Origin: Stenotrophomonas sp. SY1
GTDB taxonomy: Bacteria > Pseudomonadota > Gammaproteobacteria > Xanthomonadales > Xanthomonadaceae
Length of the DNA: 64,000 nt
NCBI RefSeq assembly: GCF_021202945.1
Contig: NZ_JAJOYR010000001.1
Coordinates: 2,089,543 to 2,153,542 of the forward strand
Direction: 5' to 3'
Shown: in pieces, positions 1 through 8,459 of the stretch
Layout of the letters: every line of letters starts with the position of its first letter
Position numbering within the stretch: the first letter of the stretch is position 1
The notes under the pieces: generated by a model
What the model was told of the DNA's origin: nothing
The model's database searches: none
Seen by the model: only the letters and a program-made list of their open reading frames with translations
Translations under genes and position numbers: made by a program

Positions 1-1
1 G

Positions 2-1747
2 GCCGGCGAGCTCAAGCCCGACGACGGCGAGGTGCGCGTCCAGCAGGGCGTGCGCGTCACCCGGTTGGAGCAGGAGGTGCCACATGGCGCTGCCGGCAGC
101 GTGTTCGACGTGGTGGCCGATGGCCTGGGCGAACTGGGCCACTGGCTGGCTGAGTTCCACCGCCTGAGCCATGCAGAGGTGTTCGATGGCGAGGCTATGG
201 GCAACGTGCAGGCCAAGATCGACGCCGCCGATGGCTGGGGCCTGGATCAGCGCGTGGCCGAAACCCTGACCAAGCTGGAGCTGGATGGCGATGCCGAATT
301 CGGGCGTTTGTCTGGTGGTATGAAGCGCCGCGTGCTGTTGGCACGCGCGCTGGTTGCTGGCCCAGACGTGCTGCTGCTGGACGAACCGACCAACCACCTG
401 GACATCGAAGCCATCGATTGGCTGGAAGGCTTCCTGAAGGGCTGGAATGGCTGCGTGGTGTTCGTTACCCATGACCGTCGCTTCCTGCGCGCGCTGGCCA
501 CCCGCATCGTCGAGATCGACCGCGGCCAGGTCACCAGCTGGCCGGGCGACTGGGAAAACTACGAGCGCCGCCGTGAGGAACGCCTCAACGCGCAGGCGCA
601 GGAGAACGCCCGCTTCGACAAGCTGCTGGCCCAGGAAGAAGTGTGGATCCGGCAGGGCATCAAGGCCCGTCGTACCCGCGACGAAGGCCGTGTGCGCCGC
701 TTGAAAGCCATGCGCAACGAGCGCGTGCAGCGCCGCGAGCTGGGTGGCAACGTCAAGCTGGAAGCCGCGGGTGCGGAGAACTCCGGCAAGAAGGTCATCG
801 ACATCAAGGACGTGAACTTCTCGTTCGGTCAACGCACGATGATCAAGGACTTCTCGACCGTGATCCTGCGCGGTGACCGCATCGGCCTGATCGGCCCCAA
901 CGGCAGCGGCAAGACCACCTTGCTCAAACTGCTGCTGGGCGAGCTGCAGCCGGACAGCGGCGAAGTGCGCCAGGGCACCAATCTGCAGATCGCCTATTTC
1001 GACCAGTACCGCGCCACCCTGCGCGAGGACTGGAGCGCGATCGAGAACGTGGCCGAAGGCGCGGACTTCATCGACCTCAACGGCAAGCGCAAGCATGTGC
1101 ATGCCTACCTGCAGGACTTCCTGTTCACCCCGGAACGTGCGCGCGCACCGATCACCCGCCTGTCCGGCGGCGAGCGCAACCGCCTGCTGCTGGCCAAGCT
1201 GTTCGCGCAGCCGTCCAATCTGCTGGTGATGGACGAACCGACCAACGACCTGGACGTGGAAACCCTGGAGCTGCTGGAAGAGCTGCTGGGCGACTACACC
1301 GGCACGCTGCTGCTGGTCAGCCATGACCGTGACTTCCTCGACAACGTGGTGACCTCCACGCTGGTGCTGGAAGGCGAGGGCAAGGTGGGTGATTACATCG
1401 GTGGCTACAGCGACTCGCTGCGCCAGCGCCCGGCACCGGCGATGAGCGGCATGGCCGTGGCCAAGGCTTCGGCGACCGCCGCACCTGCGGCCAAGCCGGC
1501 CGCCCCGGTTGCAGAGCCGGCAGCGGCCAAGCGCAAGCTCAGCTTCAAGGACGCACGCGAACTGGAACAGCTGCCGGCAAAGATCGAGAAGCTGGAACTG
1601 GACGTGGAAGGCCTGACCAGCGCGATGAATGATCCGTCGTTCTACACCCGTTCCAGCGCTGAAGTGACCGCGCACACCCAGCAGCTGACCAAGGTGCAGG
1701 CCGAGCTGGATGCGGCCTACGCGCGCTGGCAGGAACTGGACAGCTGA
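2..1747 (+). CDS. uup: ABC-F family ATPase Uup (5' end missing)
   Basis: Cytosolic ABC-F ATPase with two nucleotide-binding domains and no membrane segments; the family acts on ribosomes, and Uup is also linked to precise excision of transposons. The frame is open to the window edge, so the start and the first Walker A lie upstream; reading begins just after it (AGELKPDDGEVR). Visible are the first signature (RLSGGMKRR) and Walker B (LLLDEPTNHLD), a basic linker, then the second Walker A (GPNGSGKTT), signature (LSGGERNR) and Walker B (LVMDEPTNDLD). After an Ala/Pro-rich spacer, the C-terminal 70 residues form a charged coiled coil (KIEKLELDVEG, QLTKVQAELDA). That C-terminal domain separates Uup from EttA. 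The family call is certain; the symbol rests on the tail domain. Confidence 0.93.
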   Translation, partial: AGELKPDDGEVRVQQGVRVTRLEQEVPHGAAGSVFDVVADGLGELGHWLAEFHRLSHAEVFDGEAMGNVQAKIDAADGWGLDQRVAETLTKLELDGDAEFGRLSGGMKRRVLLARALVAGPDVLLLDEPTNHLDIEAIDWLEGFLKGWNGCVVFVTHDRRFLRALATRIVEIDRGQVTSWPGDWENYERRREERLNAQAQENARFDKLLAQEEVWIRQGIKARRTRDEGRVRRLKAMRNERVQRRELGGNVKLEAAGAENSGKKVIDIKDVNFSFGQRTMIKDFSTVILRGDRIGLIGPNGSGKTTLLKLLLGELQPDSGEVRQGTNLQIAYFDQYRATLREDWSAIENVAEGADFIDLNGKRKHVHAYLQDFLFTPERARAPITRLSGGERNRLLLAKLFAQPSNLLVMDEPTNDLDVETLELLEELLGDYTGTLLLVSHDRDFLDNVVTSTLVLEGEGKVGDYIGGYSDSLRQRPAPAMSGMAVAKASATAAPAAKPAAPVAEPAAAKRKLSFKDARELEQLPAKIEKLELDVEGLTSAMNDPSFYTRSSAEVTAHTQQLTKVQAELDAAYARWQELDS

Positions 1748-1755
1748 GACCGAAC

Positions 1756-1776
1756 GGCCGGGGTTGCACCCCGGCC
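1756..1776 (+). terminator. GC-rich hairpin after uup
   Basis: A perfect 9-bp stem (GGCCGGGGT / ACCCCGGCC) with a 3-nt loop lies 9 nt after the uup stop codon. It has no T-tract, so it is at best a weak or factor-dependent terminator. Confidence 0.4.
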
Positions 1777-1790
1777 CAGGGCGCTGCTCC

Positions 1791-1990
1791 CGTAGGGGCG
1801 GCGCCGGCCGCGCGAAGCCAGCAATTTTCGACGACGCCGCTCCTGTAGGAGCGGCGTCAGCCGCGAGGCCAGGAATCCATGAAGAACGCTGGATTCCCGC
1901 AACTGCAATGAACCCTGTGAACGCTCGTTCTCGACTGGTGCGGTGACGTCGCAACCCATGCAGGAGAGGCGTCAGCCGCGAAGCCGGAAT
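1791..1990. repeat. REP-like GTAGGAGCGGC repeats in the uup downstream gap
   Basis: The gene-free stretch 1748-2160 holds several copies, partly in inverted pairs, of the GTAGGAGCGGC...GCCGCGAAG motif (near 1791, 1844 and 1967). Positions 1833-1858 form a near-perfect hairpin with 12-bp arms GACGCCGCTCCT / AGGAGCGGCGTC around GT. I see no gene in the rest of the gap. Confidence 0.7.
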
Positions 1991-2160
1991 TGTCTGACCG
2001 CGCCAGATTTCAATGCTCGCAATGAGCACGCCGCCGTTTGCCGCCCGCGCAAATCGCGCGTCCTGACACGCCGCCGGCTTCACGACCAACCTCGTTCCTG
2101 CGGCGCTACCACAGGCGCATCGCAACTGGCATGCTGCGGCTTTACGGCCCGGGAGGCCTT

Positions 2161-2691
2161 ATGCGTCGCATCCGTGCAGGTGTCGCCGTGTTGGCGGCCA
2201 TCCTGGCCTTGCCGCTCCATGCCGAGGTCAAAGACGCCGCGCCCGGCGGTTTCACCGTTGAGAACAGTGCCGTCGTCCAGGCATCGCCGGAGCGGGTATG
2301 GGCGGTGATGATCGATGAGGTCGACCAATGGTGGCCCAAGGATCACAGCTGGTGGGGCAGGGCCTCGCGGCTCAGCATCGACCCGCGTGCCGGTGGCTGT
2401 TTCTGCGAAACAGCGGGTGGGCAGCAGGCCCAACACCTGCAGGTGGTGTTCGTTGACCCCGCACGCACCCTGCGCATGACCGGTGGGTTGGGGCCGCTGC
2501 AGGGCATGGGCCTGCATGGCGTCGCCGAATGGACGCTCAAGGCTGAAGGCAGGAACACACGGGTGACGTGGCGTTATCGCGCCGGCGGCTACACGCCCGA
2601 TGACCTGTCCGGCTTCTCCGCAATCGTGGACAAGGTCCAGGCCCAGCAGCTGGACGGGTTGGTGCAGCGGGTGAAGGCTGGCAATCCGTAG
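2161..2691 (+). CDS. Exported SRPBCC-fold protein
   Basis: A 176-residue protein with a clear Sec signal peptide (MRRIRAGVAVLAAILALPLHA, cleavage after about residue 21) followed by one SRPBCC / START-like domain. The family landmarks are an N-terminal strand with VVQASPERVWAVM, a central Trp/Gly-rich part, EWTLKAEG and VTWRYRAGG strands, and a long C-terminal helix. Such domains bind hydrophobic ligands; the ligand cannot be told from sequence. The ATG at 2161 is preferred over upstream in-frame starts because GGGAGG lies 6 nt before it and because it yields the signal peptide. The periplasmic location is an inference. It stands alone, flanked by REP-like repeats on both sides. Confidence 0.78.
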   Translation: MRRIRAGVAVLAAILALPLHAEVKDAAPGGFTVENSAVVQASPERVWAVMIDEVDQWWPKDHSWWGRASRLSIDPRAGGCFCETAGGQQAQHLQVVFVDPARTLRMTGGLGPLQGMGLHGVAEWTLKAEGRNTRVTWRYRAGGYTPDDLSGFSAIVDKVQAQQLDGLVQRVKAGNP

Positions 2692-2716
2692 CTTGTCAGC
2701 AGGAACGCCCGGCGGC

Positions 2717-2852
2717 TGCAGGAGCGGCGTAAGCCGCGAGTCCGGGATTCTGGAGGGCAGGGAGTGCGGGCGATTGCAGCCGTTGGGGCCGAGCGTTCGT
2801 GACTGTGGGATGTCGCGCGCTGTGGTCAGCTTCGCGGCTTACGCGCTCCTGC
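2717..2852. repeat. Short interspersed element, copy 1 (inverted REP doublet)
   Basis: The left end TGCAGGAGCGGCGTAAGCC is matched by its reverse complement at the right end (2829-2852, one base shorter), enclosing a core of about 90 bp. Copies with the same architecture lie at 4827, 5041, 17957 and 55266. Each end can also fold on itself (GCGGC...GCCGC). Confidence 0.75.
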
Positions 2853-2921
2853 GCGGGCGGGCAGGGGCTGGGACTTCATCCCAGCCAGGGTGCAGCACGA
2901 TGGCGAATCCCGAATCCGAGC

Positions 2922-3365
2922 TCAGTTAAGCGTCGCGCCGTCCACGATGCCGCCTTCGGGCAGCTCCAGAAACGCCCAGAACGGAACGGCGTCTTCGGCC
3001 CAACTGGCCGAGGCTTCGGAAAGAACGTCGAGCAACGTGTTGAAGTCCTCGATGCTTGACTGGCGCAGGCAGTCGGCGTCGTTGAACAGCAGGGCATAGC
3101 CGTTGGCCGGCAGCCAGGACAGGTCGCGCAGTGCGTCGGAAAGCGCATCCCAGTTGCGGCCCCAGCCCGGCGGGAAATCCAGTTGGGTGCCGATGCGCAT
3201 CAGTAGCGTGCGCTTGTCGGCACAGTCTTCCAGATCAATCCGGCAAACCCGCAGCCCGGCATCGCGTGCTACCGCGGCCAAGCCGCCCAGATCGCCGTGG
3301 GCGACGCCGTAGACGCCTGCCTGGCTCGCGTCTTCCAGGCCCATGTCGAAACCGCTGTCAGTCAT
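2922..3365 (-). CDS. Barstar-family ribonuclease inhibitor
   Basis: A 147-residue cytosolic protein with a barstar domain. The segment at residues 64-86 (FPPGWGRNWDALSDALRDL) aligns with the barnase-binding helix of barstar; D73 and D77 correspond to barstar Asp35 and Asp39, which plug the RNase active site. It lacks a signal peptide, as expected of an inhibitor protecting the producer. Its ATG overlaps the stop codon of the upstream RNase gene by 4 nt (ATGA), so the two are very likely translationally coupled. It is longer than classical barstar (about 90 aa), with an extra N-terminal part of some 30 residues. Family assignment is firm; pairing with the neighbour is inferred from the overlap. 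Confidence 0.88.
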   Translation of the reverse strand: MTDSGFDMGLEDASQAGVYGVAHGDLGGLAAVARDAGLRVCRIDLEDCADKRTLLMRIGTQLDFPPGWGRNWDALSDALRDLSWLPANGYALLFNDADCLRQSSIEDFNTLLDVLSEASASWAEDAVPFWAFLELPEGGIVDGATLN

Positions 3366-3829
3366 TGCTGTTCTCCCGATGCGGGAACTTCAAAACTGCG
3401 GAAGCTCTCGTAGTGGTCGTCGGTGTAGTACCAGGCATCGGGCGGATCGCCGCCGGTCACGATGCGCTTGGCGCCACGATGATCCAGTCCGGGTGTATCC
3501 ACGGTGTATTCGCGGTAATAGCCGCGTGGACGCTGTGGCAGCAGTCGCTCGCGGTTGCCGAACACGCTGCCGTCCTTGCGGTGCGGGTAGGGACCGCCGC
3601 GTTGGATCAATGCAATGGTTTCGCGCGCTTCGGCAGGCAGGAAGGCCGGCAATGGGTCCCTGGGCTTGCTGGCCTGTCCAGCAGGGGGTGCGGGAGTAGC
3701 GGGCAGGCTCGAGTCCTGGGTCAGCGACGGTGCGAACTGCGGTGGCGGCGGTTGCTGCACCACGCGCATTCCCCACAACCCTCCGATGAGGAGGATGACA
3801 GCGATGACCAGGAGTAAGGGCTTGCGCAT
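3362..3829 (-). CDS. Membrane-anchored or secreted barnase-type guanyl ribonuclease
   Basis: A 155-residue protein: an N-terminal hydrophobic segment (residues 4-20), a Pro/Ser/Thr-rich linker (about 26-60), and a barnase/RNase T1-superfamily domain (about 62-148). Catalytic positions of barnase are present in order: E107 (YREYT, barnase Glu73), R118 and R122 (barnase Arg83/Arg87) and H139 in DDHYESF (barnase His102). The predicted activity is RNA cleavage after guanosine by cyclising transesterification. The hydrophobic segment could be a cleaved signal or an anchor; the short basic MRK start followed by a Pro-rich linker suits either. It is first in a two-gene unit with its barstar-like inhibitor. 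Whether it serves nutrition, defence or competition cannot be told here. Confidence 0.88.
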   Translation of the reverse strand: MRKPLLLVIAVILLIGGLWGMRVVQQPPPPQFAPSLTQDSSLPATPAPPAGQASKPRDPLPAFLPAEARETIALIQRGGPYPHRKDGSVFGNRERLLPQRPRGYYREYTVDTPGLDHRGAKRIVTGGDPPDAWYYTDDHYESFRSFEVPASGEQQ

Positions 3830-4041
3830 GGGAGATGGTGCAGGTTGCGGAACAGGGGGTGATTATCAGGCCAGCGCGGTGTCTTTTTTGAACGGCAAGC
3901 TCGCCAGCATCCGTTTCACGTTCGGGTAACAAAGCGGGCGTGTGTTGCGATGGTGTGGCTGCTGACCCAGTAGCGGGACAAAGTTTCCTTTACATCGCCC
4001 TTGGTAAGTTGCTCGTTCGTCCCTACCATTCATAGCGCACT

Positions 4042-4061
4042 GCCCGACTTTTCGGTCGGGC
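4042..4061 (+). promoter_or_regulatory. Hairpin in the sodA leader
   Basis: A perfect 7-bp stem (GCCCGAC / GTCGGGC) with loop TTTTCG ends 31 nt before the sodA start and is followed by ACGAAAA. It may be an mRNA-stabilising leader element or an upstream terminator; no regulatory role is proven. Confidence 0.35.
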
Positions 4062-4092
4062 ACGAAAACCCGGTATCTAAAGGAGATCCCTC

Positions 4093-4704
4093 ATGGCCTA
4101 TACCCTGCCCACGCTGCCTTACGCATACGACGCCCTGGAACCGCATATCGACGCGGCCACGATGGAAATCCATCACTCCAAGCACCACCAGACCTACATC
4201 AACAACGTCAACGCTGCGCTGGAAGGCACCGAATACGCCGACCTGCCGGTGGAAGAGCTGGTCAAGAAGACCAAGTCGCTGCCGGAAAACCTGCAGGGCC
4301 CGGTGCGCAACAACGGTGGTGGCCATGCAAACCACTCGCTGTTCTGGACGGTGATGTCGCCCAACGGCGGCGGCCAGCCGGTCGGTGACGTGGCCAAGGC
4401 GATCGACGCGCAGCTGGGCGGCTTCGAGAAGTTCAAGGAAGCCTTCACCAAGGCGGCACTGACCCGTTTCGGCAGCGGCTGGGCGTGGTTGAGCGTGACC
4501 CCGGACAAGAAGGTGGTCGTGGAGTCCTCGGCCAACCAGGACAGCCCGCTGATGGACGGCAACACCCCGATCCTGGCGCTGGATGTGTGGGAACACGCCT
4601 ACTACCTGAAGTACCAGAACCGTCGTCCGGAATACATCGGCGCGTTCTTCAACGTGGTCGACTGGAACGAAGTCGAGCGTCGTTACCAGGCCGCCATCGC
4701 CTGA
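4093..4704 (+). CDS. sodA: Superoxide dismutase, Mn type
   Basis: A 203-residue cytosolic Fe/Mn superoxide dismutase that disproportionates superoxide to oxygen and peroxide. All four metal ligands are present: H27 (MEIHHSKHH), H81 ([10 protein letters not shown]), D164 and H168 ([11 protein letters not shown]). The second-sphere features point to manganese: G77 in GGGHANHS and Q149 in SANQDSPLM, the Gln position of Mn enzymes rather than the Q69 position of Fe enzymes. AAAGGAG starting at 4079 is a strong ribosome site 7 nt before the ATG. A factor-independent terminator follows at 4759, so it is monocistronic. Naming in this family varies between sodA, sodB and sodM. Confidence 0.97.
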   Translation: MAYTLPTLPYAYDALEPHIDAATMEIHHSKHHQTYINNVNAALEGTEYADLPVEELVKKTKSLPENLQGPVRNNGGGHANHSLFWTVMSPNGGGQPVGDVAKAIDAQLGGFEKFKEAFTKAALTRFGSGWAWLSVTPDKKVVVESSANQDSPLMDGNTPILALDVWEHAYYLKYQNRRPEYIGAFFNVVDWNEVERRYQAAIA

Positions 4705-4758
4705 TCCAGGCGCCATGCCTGCCGTGTCTTCGAGACGGTAGGGCAGGCGGAAATACAG

Positions 4759-4793
4759 AGGCTGGGCAGAGATGCCCAGCCTTTGTTGTTTCT
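4759..4793 (+). terminator. Rho-independent terminator of sodA
   Basis: A 9-bp stem AGGCTGGGC / GCCCAGCCT with a 6-nt loop is followed by TTGTTGTTT, 55 nt after the sodA stop. Confidence 0.85.
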
Positions 4794-4826
4794 GGCAGAT
4801 GTTGGGCGTCTTGAAAAAAAGGACGT

Positions 4827-4950
4827 TGTAGGAGCGGCCTCGGCCGCGAAGCCGGCAATGCCAGATCTACGGCGCGAACTGCCATCGCGAGGGTGCCGAC
4901 GACATGGCGCGTCAGCGGATACGTGCCTCGCGGCCGAGGCCGCTCCTACA
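4827..4950. repeat. Short interspersed element, copy 2
   Basis: A 124-bp unit starting TGTAGGAGCGGCCTCGGCC and ending with its inverted copy (GGCCGAGGCCGCTCCTACA). The core from about 4878 is also similar to the core of copy 3 at 5041 (shared CGTCAGCGGATACGTGC), so the two are diverged direct repeats 214 bp apart. With copy 3 it fills the gene-free stretch 4705-5177. Confidence 0.8.
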
Positions 4951-5040
4951 AGGCCGGCCAGTCTCCGGGGCAGGGGCGGCAATTCGAGCACCAGCGGTGC
5001 ATCCGCATGCGATTTCATGGCAATCGCAGGTAGTGGATGC

Positions 5041-5163
5041 CGTAGGAGCGGCTTGAGCCGCGAAATTGGCAAGGCCAGGCCGTCGGCGTGAACTGCCATT
5101 GCAGGATTGCCAACGACATGATGCGTCAGCGGATACGTGCTTCGCGGCCGAGGCCGCTCCAGT
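5041..5163. repeat. Short interspersed element, copy 3
   Basis: It has the same architecture and a similar core to the unit at 4827. The left end is CGTAGGAGCGGCTTGAGCC; the right end, CGGCCGAGGCCGCTCCA, lies at 5145-5161. The right end reaches within 20 bp of the stop codon of the minus-strand gene at 5178. Confidence 0.78.
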
Positions 5164-5177
5164 AATTCCGGGCGCTT

Positions 5178-5990
5178 TCAGGGAGCGGCGGCGGGCTGCT
5201 CGCTGACCACCCGGGTTACCCGCAAGGTGGCCAGCATGCCCAGCACCAATGGTGCATCCGCTTCCGATCCGGTCGTGAGCTCGATGGGCCGGCGCGAGAT
5301 GTCGGCGAAACTGCGGACCTGATAAAGCACGTCCATGCCATGTTCGTTGTCCGCCTTGCCCGCGCGGGCGTCGCGCCGGTACGCCGAAGGATTGCGCCGC
5401 ATCGGTTGGAACCCCGGCAACTGACGCACCAGCTCGTCGGTGGTGGCGGCGAAATCGCCGACGATCAGCGTGGGCAGGCCATCGCTGGTGGCGTCCATCC
5501 ACGAGCGCAGATCGGCCGCCTGATGGCCACGGGCGACGGTGCTGTTCTCGCCCGGCCGCATCCGTGCCACATAGAGGTTCAACTGGGCCTGGTTCAGCTG
5601 CAGGCGTTGCATGCCGGCGGCAGCCGGGGTCTGGTCACCATGCAGCAGGGTGATGGCATCCTCCAGTGCGGTCAGCCGGCTCAGCACCGCGCTGCCATGG
5701 CGTTCGGGCTGGCTGGGGCGGTCGGAGCTGATGAAGTCGCAGCTGTATTTGAGTCGTCCGCCGAGCCAGCACGCCGGGTTGGCGGTGTCGCCGGACTGGT
5801 GCACGTCCTGCACCACGATCACGTCGGCTTGCAGGCCCTGCATGAGCTCGACGATGCGTTCGCGATTGTCGGTCCAGGCCTCGGCGGCCGTGGGCAGACG
5901 CAGGCTGGCGATCTTGATGACCGGTGTGGCCGGCTCCGCTAATACCGAAAATGAAAGCACCAGCAAGCCAAAGCAGCCCAAACGCAACAT
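5178..5990 (-). CDS. Exported endonuclease/exonuclease/phosphatase-fold protein, probably inactive
   Basis: A 270-residue protein with a signal peptide (LLVLSFSVLA, cleavage near residue 18) and the outline of an EEP (DNase I-like) fold: VIKIASLRLP, RIVELMQGLQADVIVVQDVH, HGSAVLSRL, LIVGDFAATTDE and HGMDVLYQV. The usual metal and catalytic residues are changed. The LQE glutamate is replaced (VVQDV), GDFN is GDFAA, and the terminal SDH motif has become SEADAPLVL. So the fold is likely but hydrolase activity is doubtful; it may be a binding protein or a degenerate paralogue. No clear ribosome site precedes the ATG. It is monocistronic and convergent with the repeat region. Confidence 0.65.
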   Translation of the reverse strand: MLRLGCFGLLVLSFSVLAEPATPVIKIASLRLPTAAEAWTDNRERIVELMQGLQADVIVVQDVHQSGDTANPACWLGGRLKYSCDFISSDRPSQPERHGSAVLSRLTALEDAITLLHGDQTPAAAGMQRLQLNQAQLNLYVARMRPGENSTVARGHQAADLRSWMDATSDGLPTLIVGDFAATTDELVRQLPGFQPMRRNPSAYRRDARAGKADNEHGMDVLYQVRSFADISRRPIELTTGSEADAPLVLGMLATLRVTRVVSEQPAAAP

Positions 5991-6149
5991 CAGAAAAACC
6001 CGCAGGGACGAGTCCTTATCCTAGCGCCGGCCCCGTCTAGAGGTCGTGCAGACCGCCACACCGGGTACAGCGCCGGGCCTGGCCAGGCAGGCGTGATGGC
6101 AGCGTGATCGGTTACGCTTGCGACCTTTGTACCAACGGATCGCCTTCAG

Positions 6150-7724
6150 ATGACGACCAGTCACGTAGCAGCAAGCCCCGCCCCAAAGGGCACAATGCCC
6201 CGCCAGATTCCCTACATCATCGGCAATGAGGGCTGCGAACGGTTCAGCTTCTACGGGATGCGCAACATCCTGGTGCAGTTCCTGATCACCTCCACGCTGC
6301 TGCAGCACATCCTGGATTCGGGTGAGCGCGCGCTGGCGGCCAAGGACCTGATGCACACCTTCATGATCGGTGTGTACTTCTTCCCGCTGCTGGGCGGCTG
6401 GGTCGCCGACCGCTTCTTCGGCAAGTACAACACCATCCTGTCCTTCAGCCTGGTGTACTGCCTGGGCCATGCGTTCCTGGCCATGTTCGAGGAAAGCCGC
6501 ATGGGCTTCTTCGCCGGCCTGGGCCTGATCGCCTTCGGTGCCGGTGGCATCAAGCCGCTGGTGGCCTCGTTCGTCGGTGACCAGTTCGACCAGAGCAACA
6601 AGCACCTGGCCAAGAAGGTATTCGACGCCTTCTACTGGATCATCAATTTCGGCTCGCTGTTCGCCTCGCTGACCATGCCGCTGTTCCTGAAGAACTTCGG
6701 CCCGGCCGTGGCCTTCGGCATTCCGGGCCTGCTGATGTTCATCGCCACCTTCGTGTTCTGGCTGGGCCGCAAGAAGTACGTGCTGATCAAGCCGGACACG
6801 GCCGAGAACCCGCATTCCTTCAGCAAGGTCATCCGCACCGCGCTGTTCGCCCAGAAGGCTGGCAAGGGCCGCCCGGGCATGTTGCTGGCCGGCCTGGGTC
6901 TGGTTGCTGCGGTGGTGTCGCTGGCGATGACCCCGGTGCTGGGCTTCGTGATCGCGGCCTGTATCGCGTTGGTGCTGATCATTGCCGGCGTGGGCGGCGG
7001 TGCGTGGCTGCAGCTGGACCGCGCCCGTGGCGTTCACCCCGATGAAGCGGTCAACGGCGTGCGCAACGTGCTGCGCGTGCTGGTGATCTTCGCCCTGGTC
7101 ACCCCGTTCCATTCGCTGTTCGACCAGAAGGCTTCGACCTGGGTGCTGCAGGGCGAGGAGATGACCAAGCCGGCGTGGTTCGTGGCCTCGCAGATGCAGG
7201 CGTTGAATCCGGCGCTGGTGATGATCCTGATCCCGTTCAACAACCTGGTGTTGTATCCGATGCTGGCCAAGCTCGGTTGGGAGCCCACCGCGCTGCGCCG
7301 CATGACCGCAGGCATCGCCTTCAGCGGCCTGGCCTGGATCGTGATCGGTGGCATCCAGGTGGTGATGGACGGCGGCGAGCCGATGTCCATCGTCTGGCAG
7401 ATCCTGCCATACGCGCTGCTGACCTTCGGCGAGGTGCTGGTCTCGGCCACCGGCCTGGAGTTCGCCTACAGCCAGGCCCCGCAGTCGATGAAGGGCGTGG
7501 TGATGAGCTTCTGGAACCTGACCACCACGGTCGGCAACCTGTGGGTGCTGCTGGCCAACTTCGCGGTGCGCAATGATGCGGTGACCACCAACATCGCCAC
7601 CACCGGCCTGAGCGTGACCGCGTTCCAGATGTTCTTCTTCGCCGGTTTCGCGTTGTTGGCGGCCTTGGCTTTCGGCCTGTACGCGCGGCGCTATAAAGTG
7701 GTCGACAACTACCGGGCGGCTTGA
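6150..7724 (+). CDS. Proton-dependent oligopeptide transporter (POT family)
   Basis: A 524-residue inner-membrane symporter of the POT/PTR (MFS) family that imports di- and tripeptides with protons. The ExxER motif of the first helix is intact (E27-G-C-E30-R31-F, followed by SFYGM). Around 14 hydrophobic helices can be followed. Other family features are the cytoplasmic loop after helix 2 (GGWVADRFFGKYNTI), FGAGGIKPLVASFVGDQF, and the late motif FGEVLVSATGLEFAYSQAP. Its stop codon almost touches the rhomboid gene, suggesting co-transcription. Substrate range cannot be assigned. Confidence 0.93.
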   Translation: MTTSHVAASPAPKGTMPRQIPYIIGNEGCERFSFYGMRNILVQFLITSTLLQHILDSGERALAAKDLMHTFMIGVYFFPLLGGWVADRFFGKYNTILSFSLVYCLGHAFLAMFEESRMGFFAGLGLIAFGAGGIKPLVASFVGDQFDQSNKHLAKKVFDAFYWIINFGSLFASLTMPLFLKNFGPAVAFGIPGLLMFIATFVFWLGRKKYVLIKPDTAENPHSFSKVIRTALFAQKAGKGRPGMLLAGLGLVAAVVSLAMTPVLGFVIAACIALVLIIAGVGGGAWLQLDRARGVHPDEAVNGVRNVLRVLVIFALVTPFHSLFDQKASTWVLQGEEMTKPAWFVASQMQALNPALVMILIPFNNLVLYPMLAKLGWEPTALRRMTAGIAFSGLAWIVIGGIQVVMDGGEPMSIVWQILPYALLTFGEVLVSATGLEFAYSQAPQSMKGVVMSFWNLTTTVGNLWVLLANFAVRNDAVTTNIATTGLSVTAFQMFFFAGFALLAALAFGLYARRYKVVDNYRAA

Positions 7725-7735
7725 GGATACAAGGC

Positions 7736-8347
7736 GTGATCACCCTGATTCTGATTGCCATCACCGCACTGGTGTCCTGGCAGGGCTTCAACAACCGCAA
7801 GCTCGCTGACCGGCTGATCCTGTGGCCGCCGGCGGTCGACCGTCACAAGCAGTACGACCGGCTGGTGACCTACGGTTTCCTGCATGCGGATTTTTCGCAC
7901 CTGCTGTTCAACATGGTCACGCTGTTCTTCTTCGGGCGCCCCATCGAAGCATTGATGGGGCGGCTGACCGGGCATTGGTGGGTGTTCCCGCTGTTCTATC
8001 TGCTGGCGCTGGTGGTCTCGATCCTGCCCAGCTACCTGAAGAACCAGAAGAACCCCAACTACATGAGCCTGGGTGCGTCCGGTGCGGTGTCGGCGGTGTT
8101 GTTCGCCTACATCCTGGTGGCGCCGTGGTCGTTGATCTTCGTGTTCTTCATCCCGGCCCCGGCCATCCTGTACGCCCTGTTCTATGTGGGCTACAGCATC
8201 TGGATGGACAAGAAGGGCGGCGACAACGTCAACCATAGCGCGCACCTGGCCGGTGCCGCGTTCGGCGTGATGTTCATGCTGTTCATGTCGCCGGACCTGC
8301 TGCAGCACTTCCTGACCAATCTGATGAACCCCAGCTTCGGCCGCTGA
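7736..8347 (+). CDS. Rhomboid-family intramembrane serine protease
   Basis: A 203-residue membrane protein with about six helices. The catalytic dyad is visible: S115 in LGASGAVSA (GxSG motif) and H170 in HSAHLAGAAFG; H55 and N59 in SHLLFNM match the conserved oxyanion-side residues of helix 2. It should cleave transmembrane substrates within the inner membrane. I place the start at GTG 7736, with TGAGG upstream at 7722-7726; the in-frame TTG at 7721 overlaps the POT stop codon and is the alternative. The 11-nt distance to the POT gene implies one transcript. Substrates are unknown. Confidence 0.88.
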   Translation: MITLILIAITALVSWQGFNNRKLADRLILWPPAVDRHKQYDRLVTYGFLHADFSHLLFNMVTLFFFGRPIEALMGRLTGHWWVFPLFYLLALVVSILPSYLKNQKNPNYMSLGASGAVSAVLFAYILVAPWSLIFVFFIPAPAILYALFYVGYSIWMDKKGGDNVNHSAHLAGAAFGVMFMLFMSPDLLQHFLTNLMNPSFGR

Positions 8348-8401
8348 TCGGGTTGGCGCAGGCTGGGATCGCATCCCTGCCTGCGTTCCTGGCGCTGCTT
8401 T

Positions 8402-8420
8402 GCCGGGACAGCGTCCCGGC
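8402..8420 (+). terminator. Possible terminator hairpin after the rhomboid gene
   Basis: A 7-bp stem GCCGGGA / TCCCGGC with a 5-nt loop lies 55 nt past the stop. It lacks a T-tract, so support is weak. Confidence 0.3.
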
Positions 8421-8459
8421 CTACGATGGTGGTCCCTGGCCCTCACACGGAGTACGTCC

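Noticed and set aside
6021..7112. A long minus-strand open frame opposite the peptide transporter
   Set aside because: Composition is that of an antisense shadow (Gln/His/Arg-rich) and the plus strand encodes a clear POT transporter.
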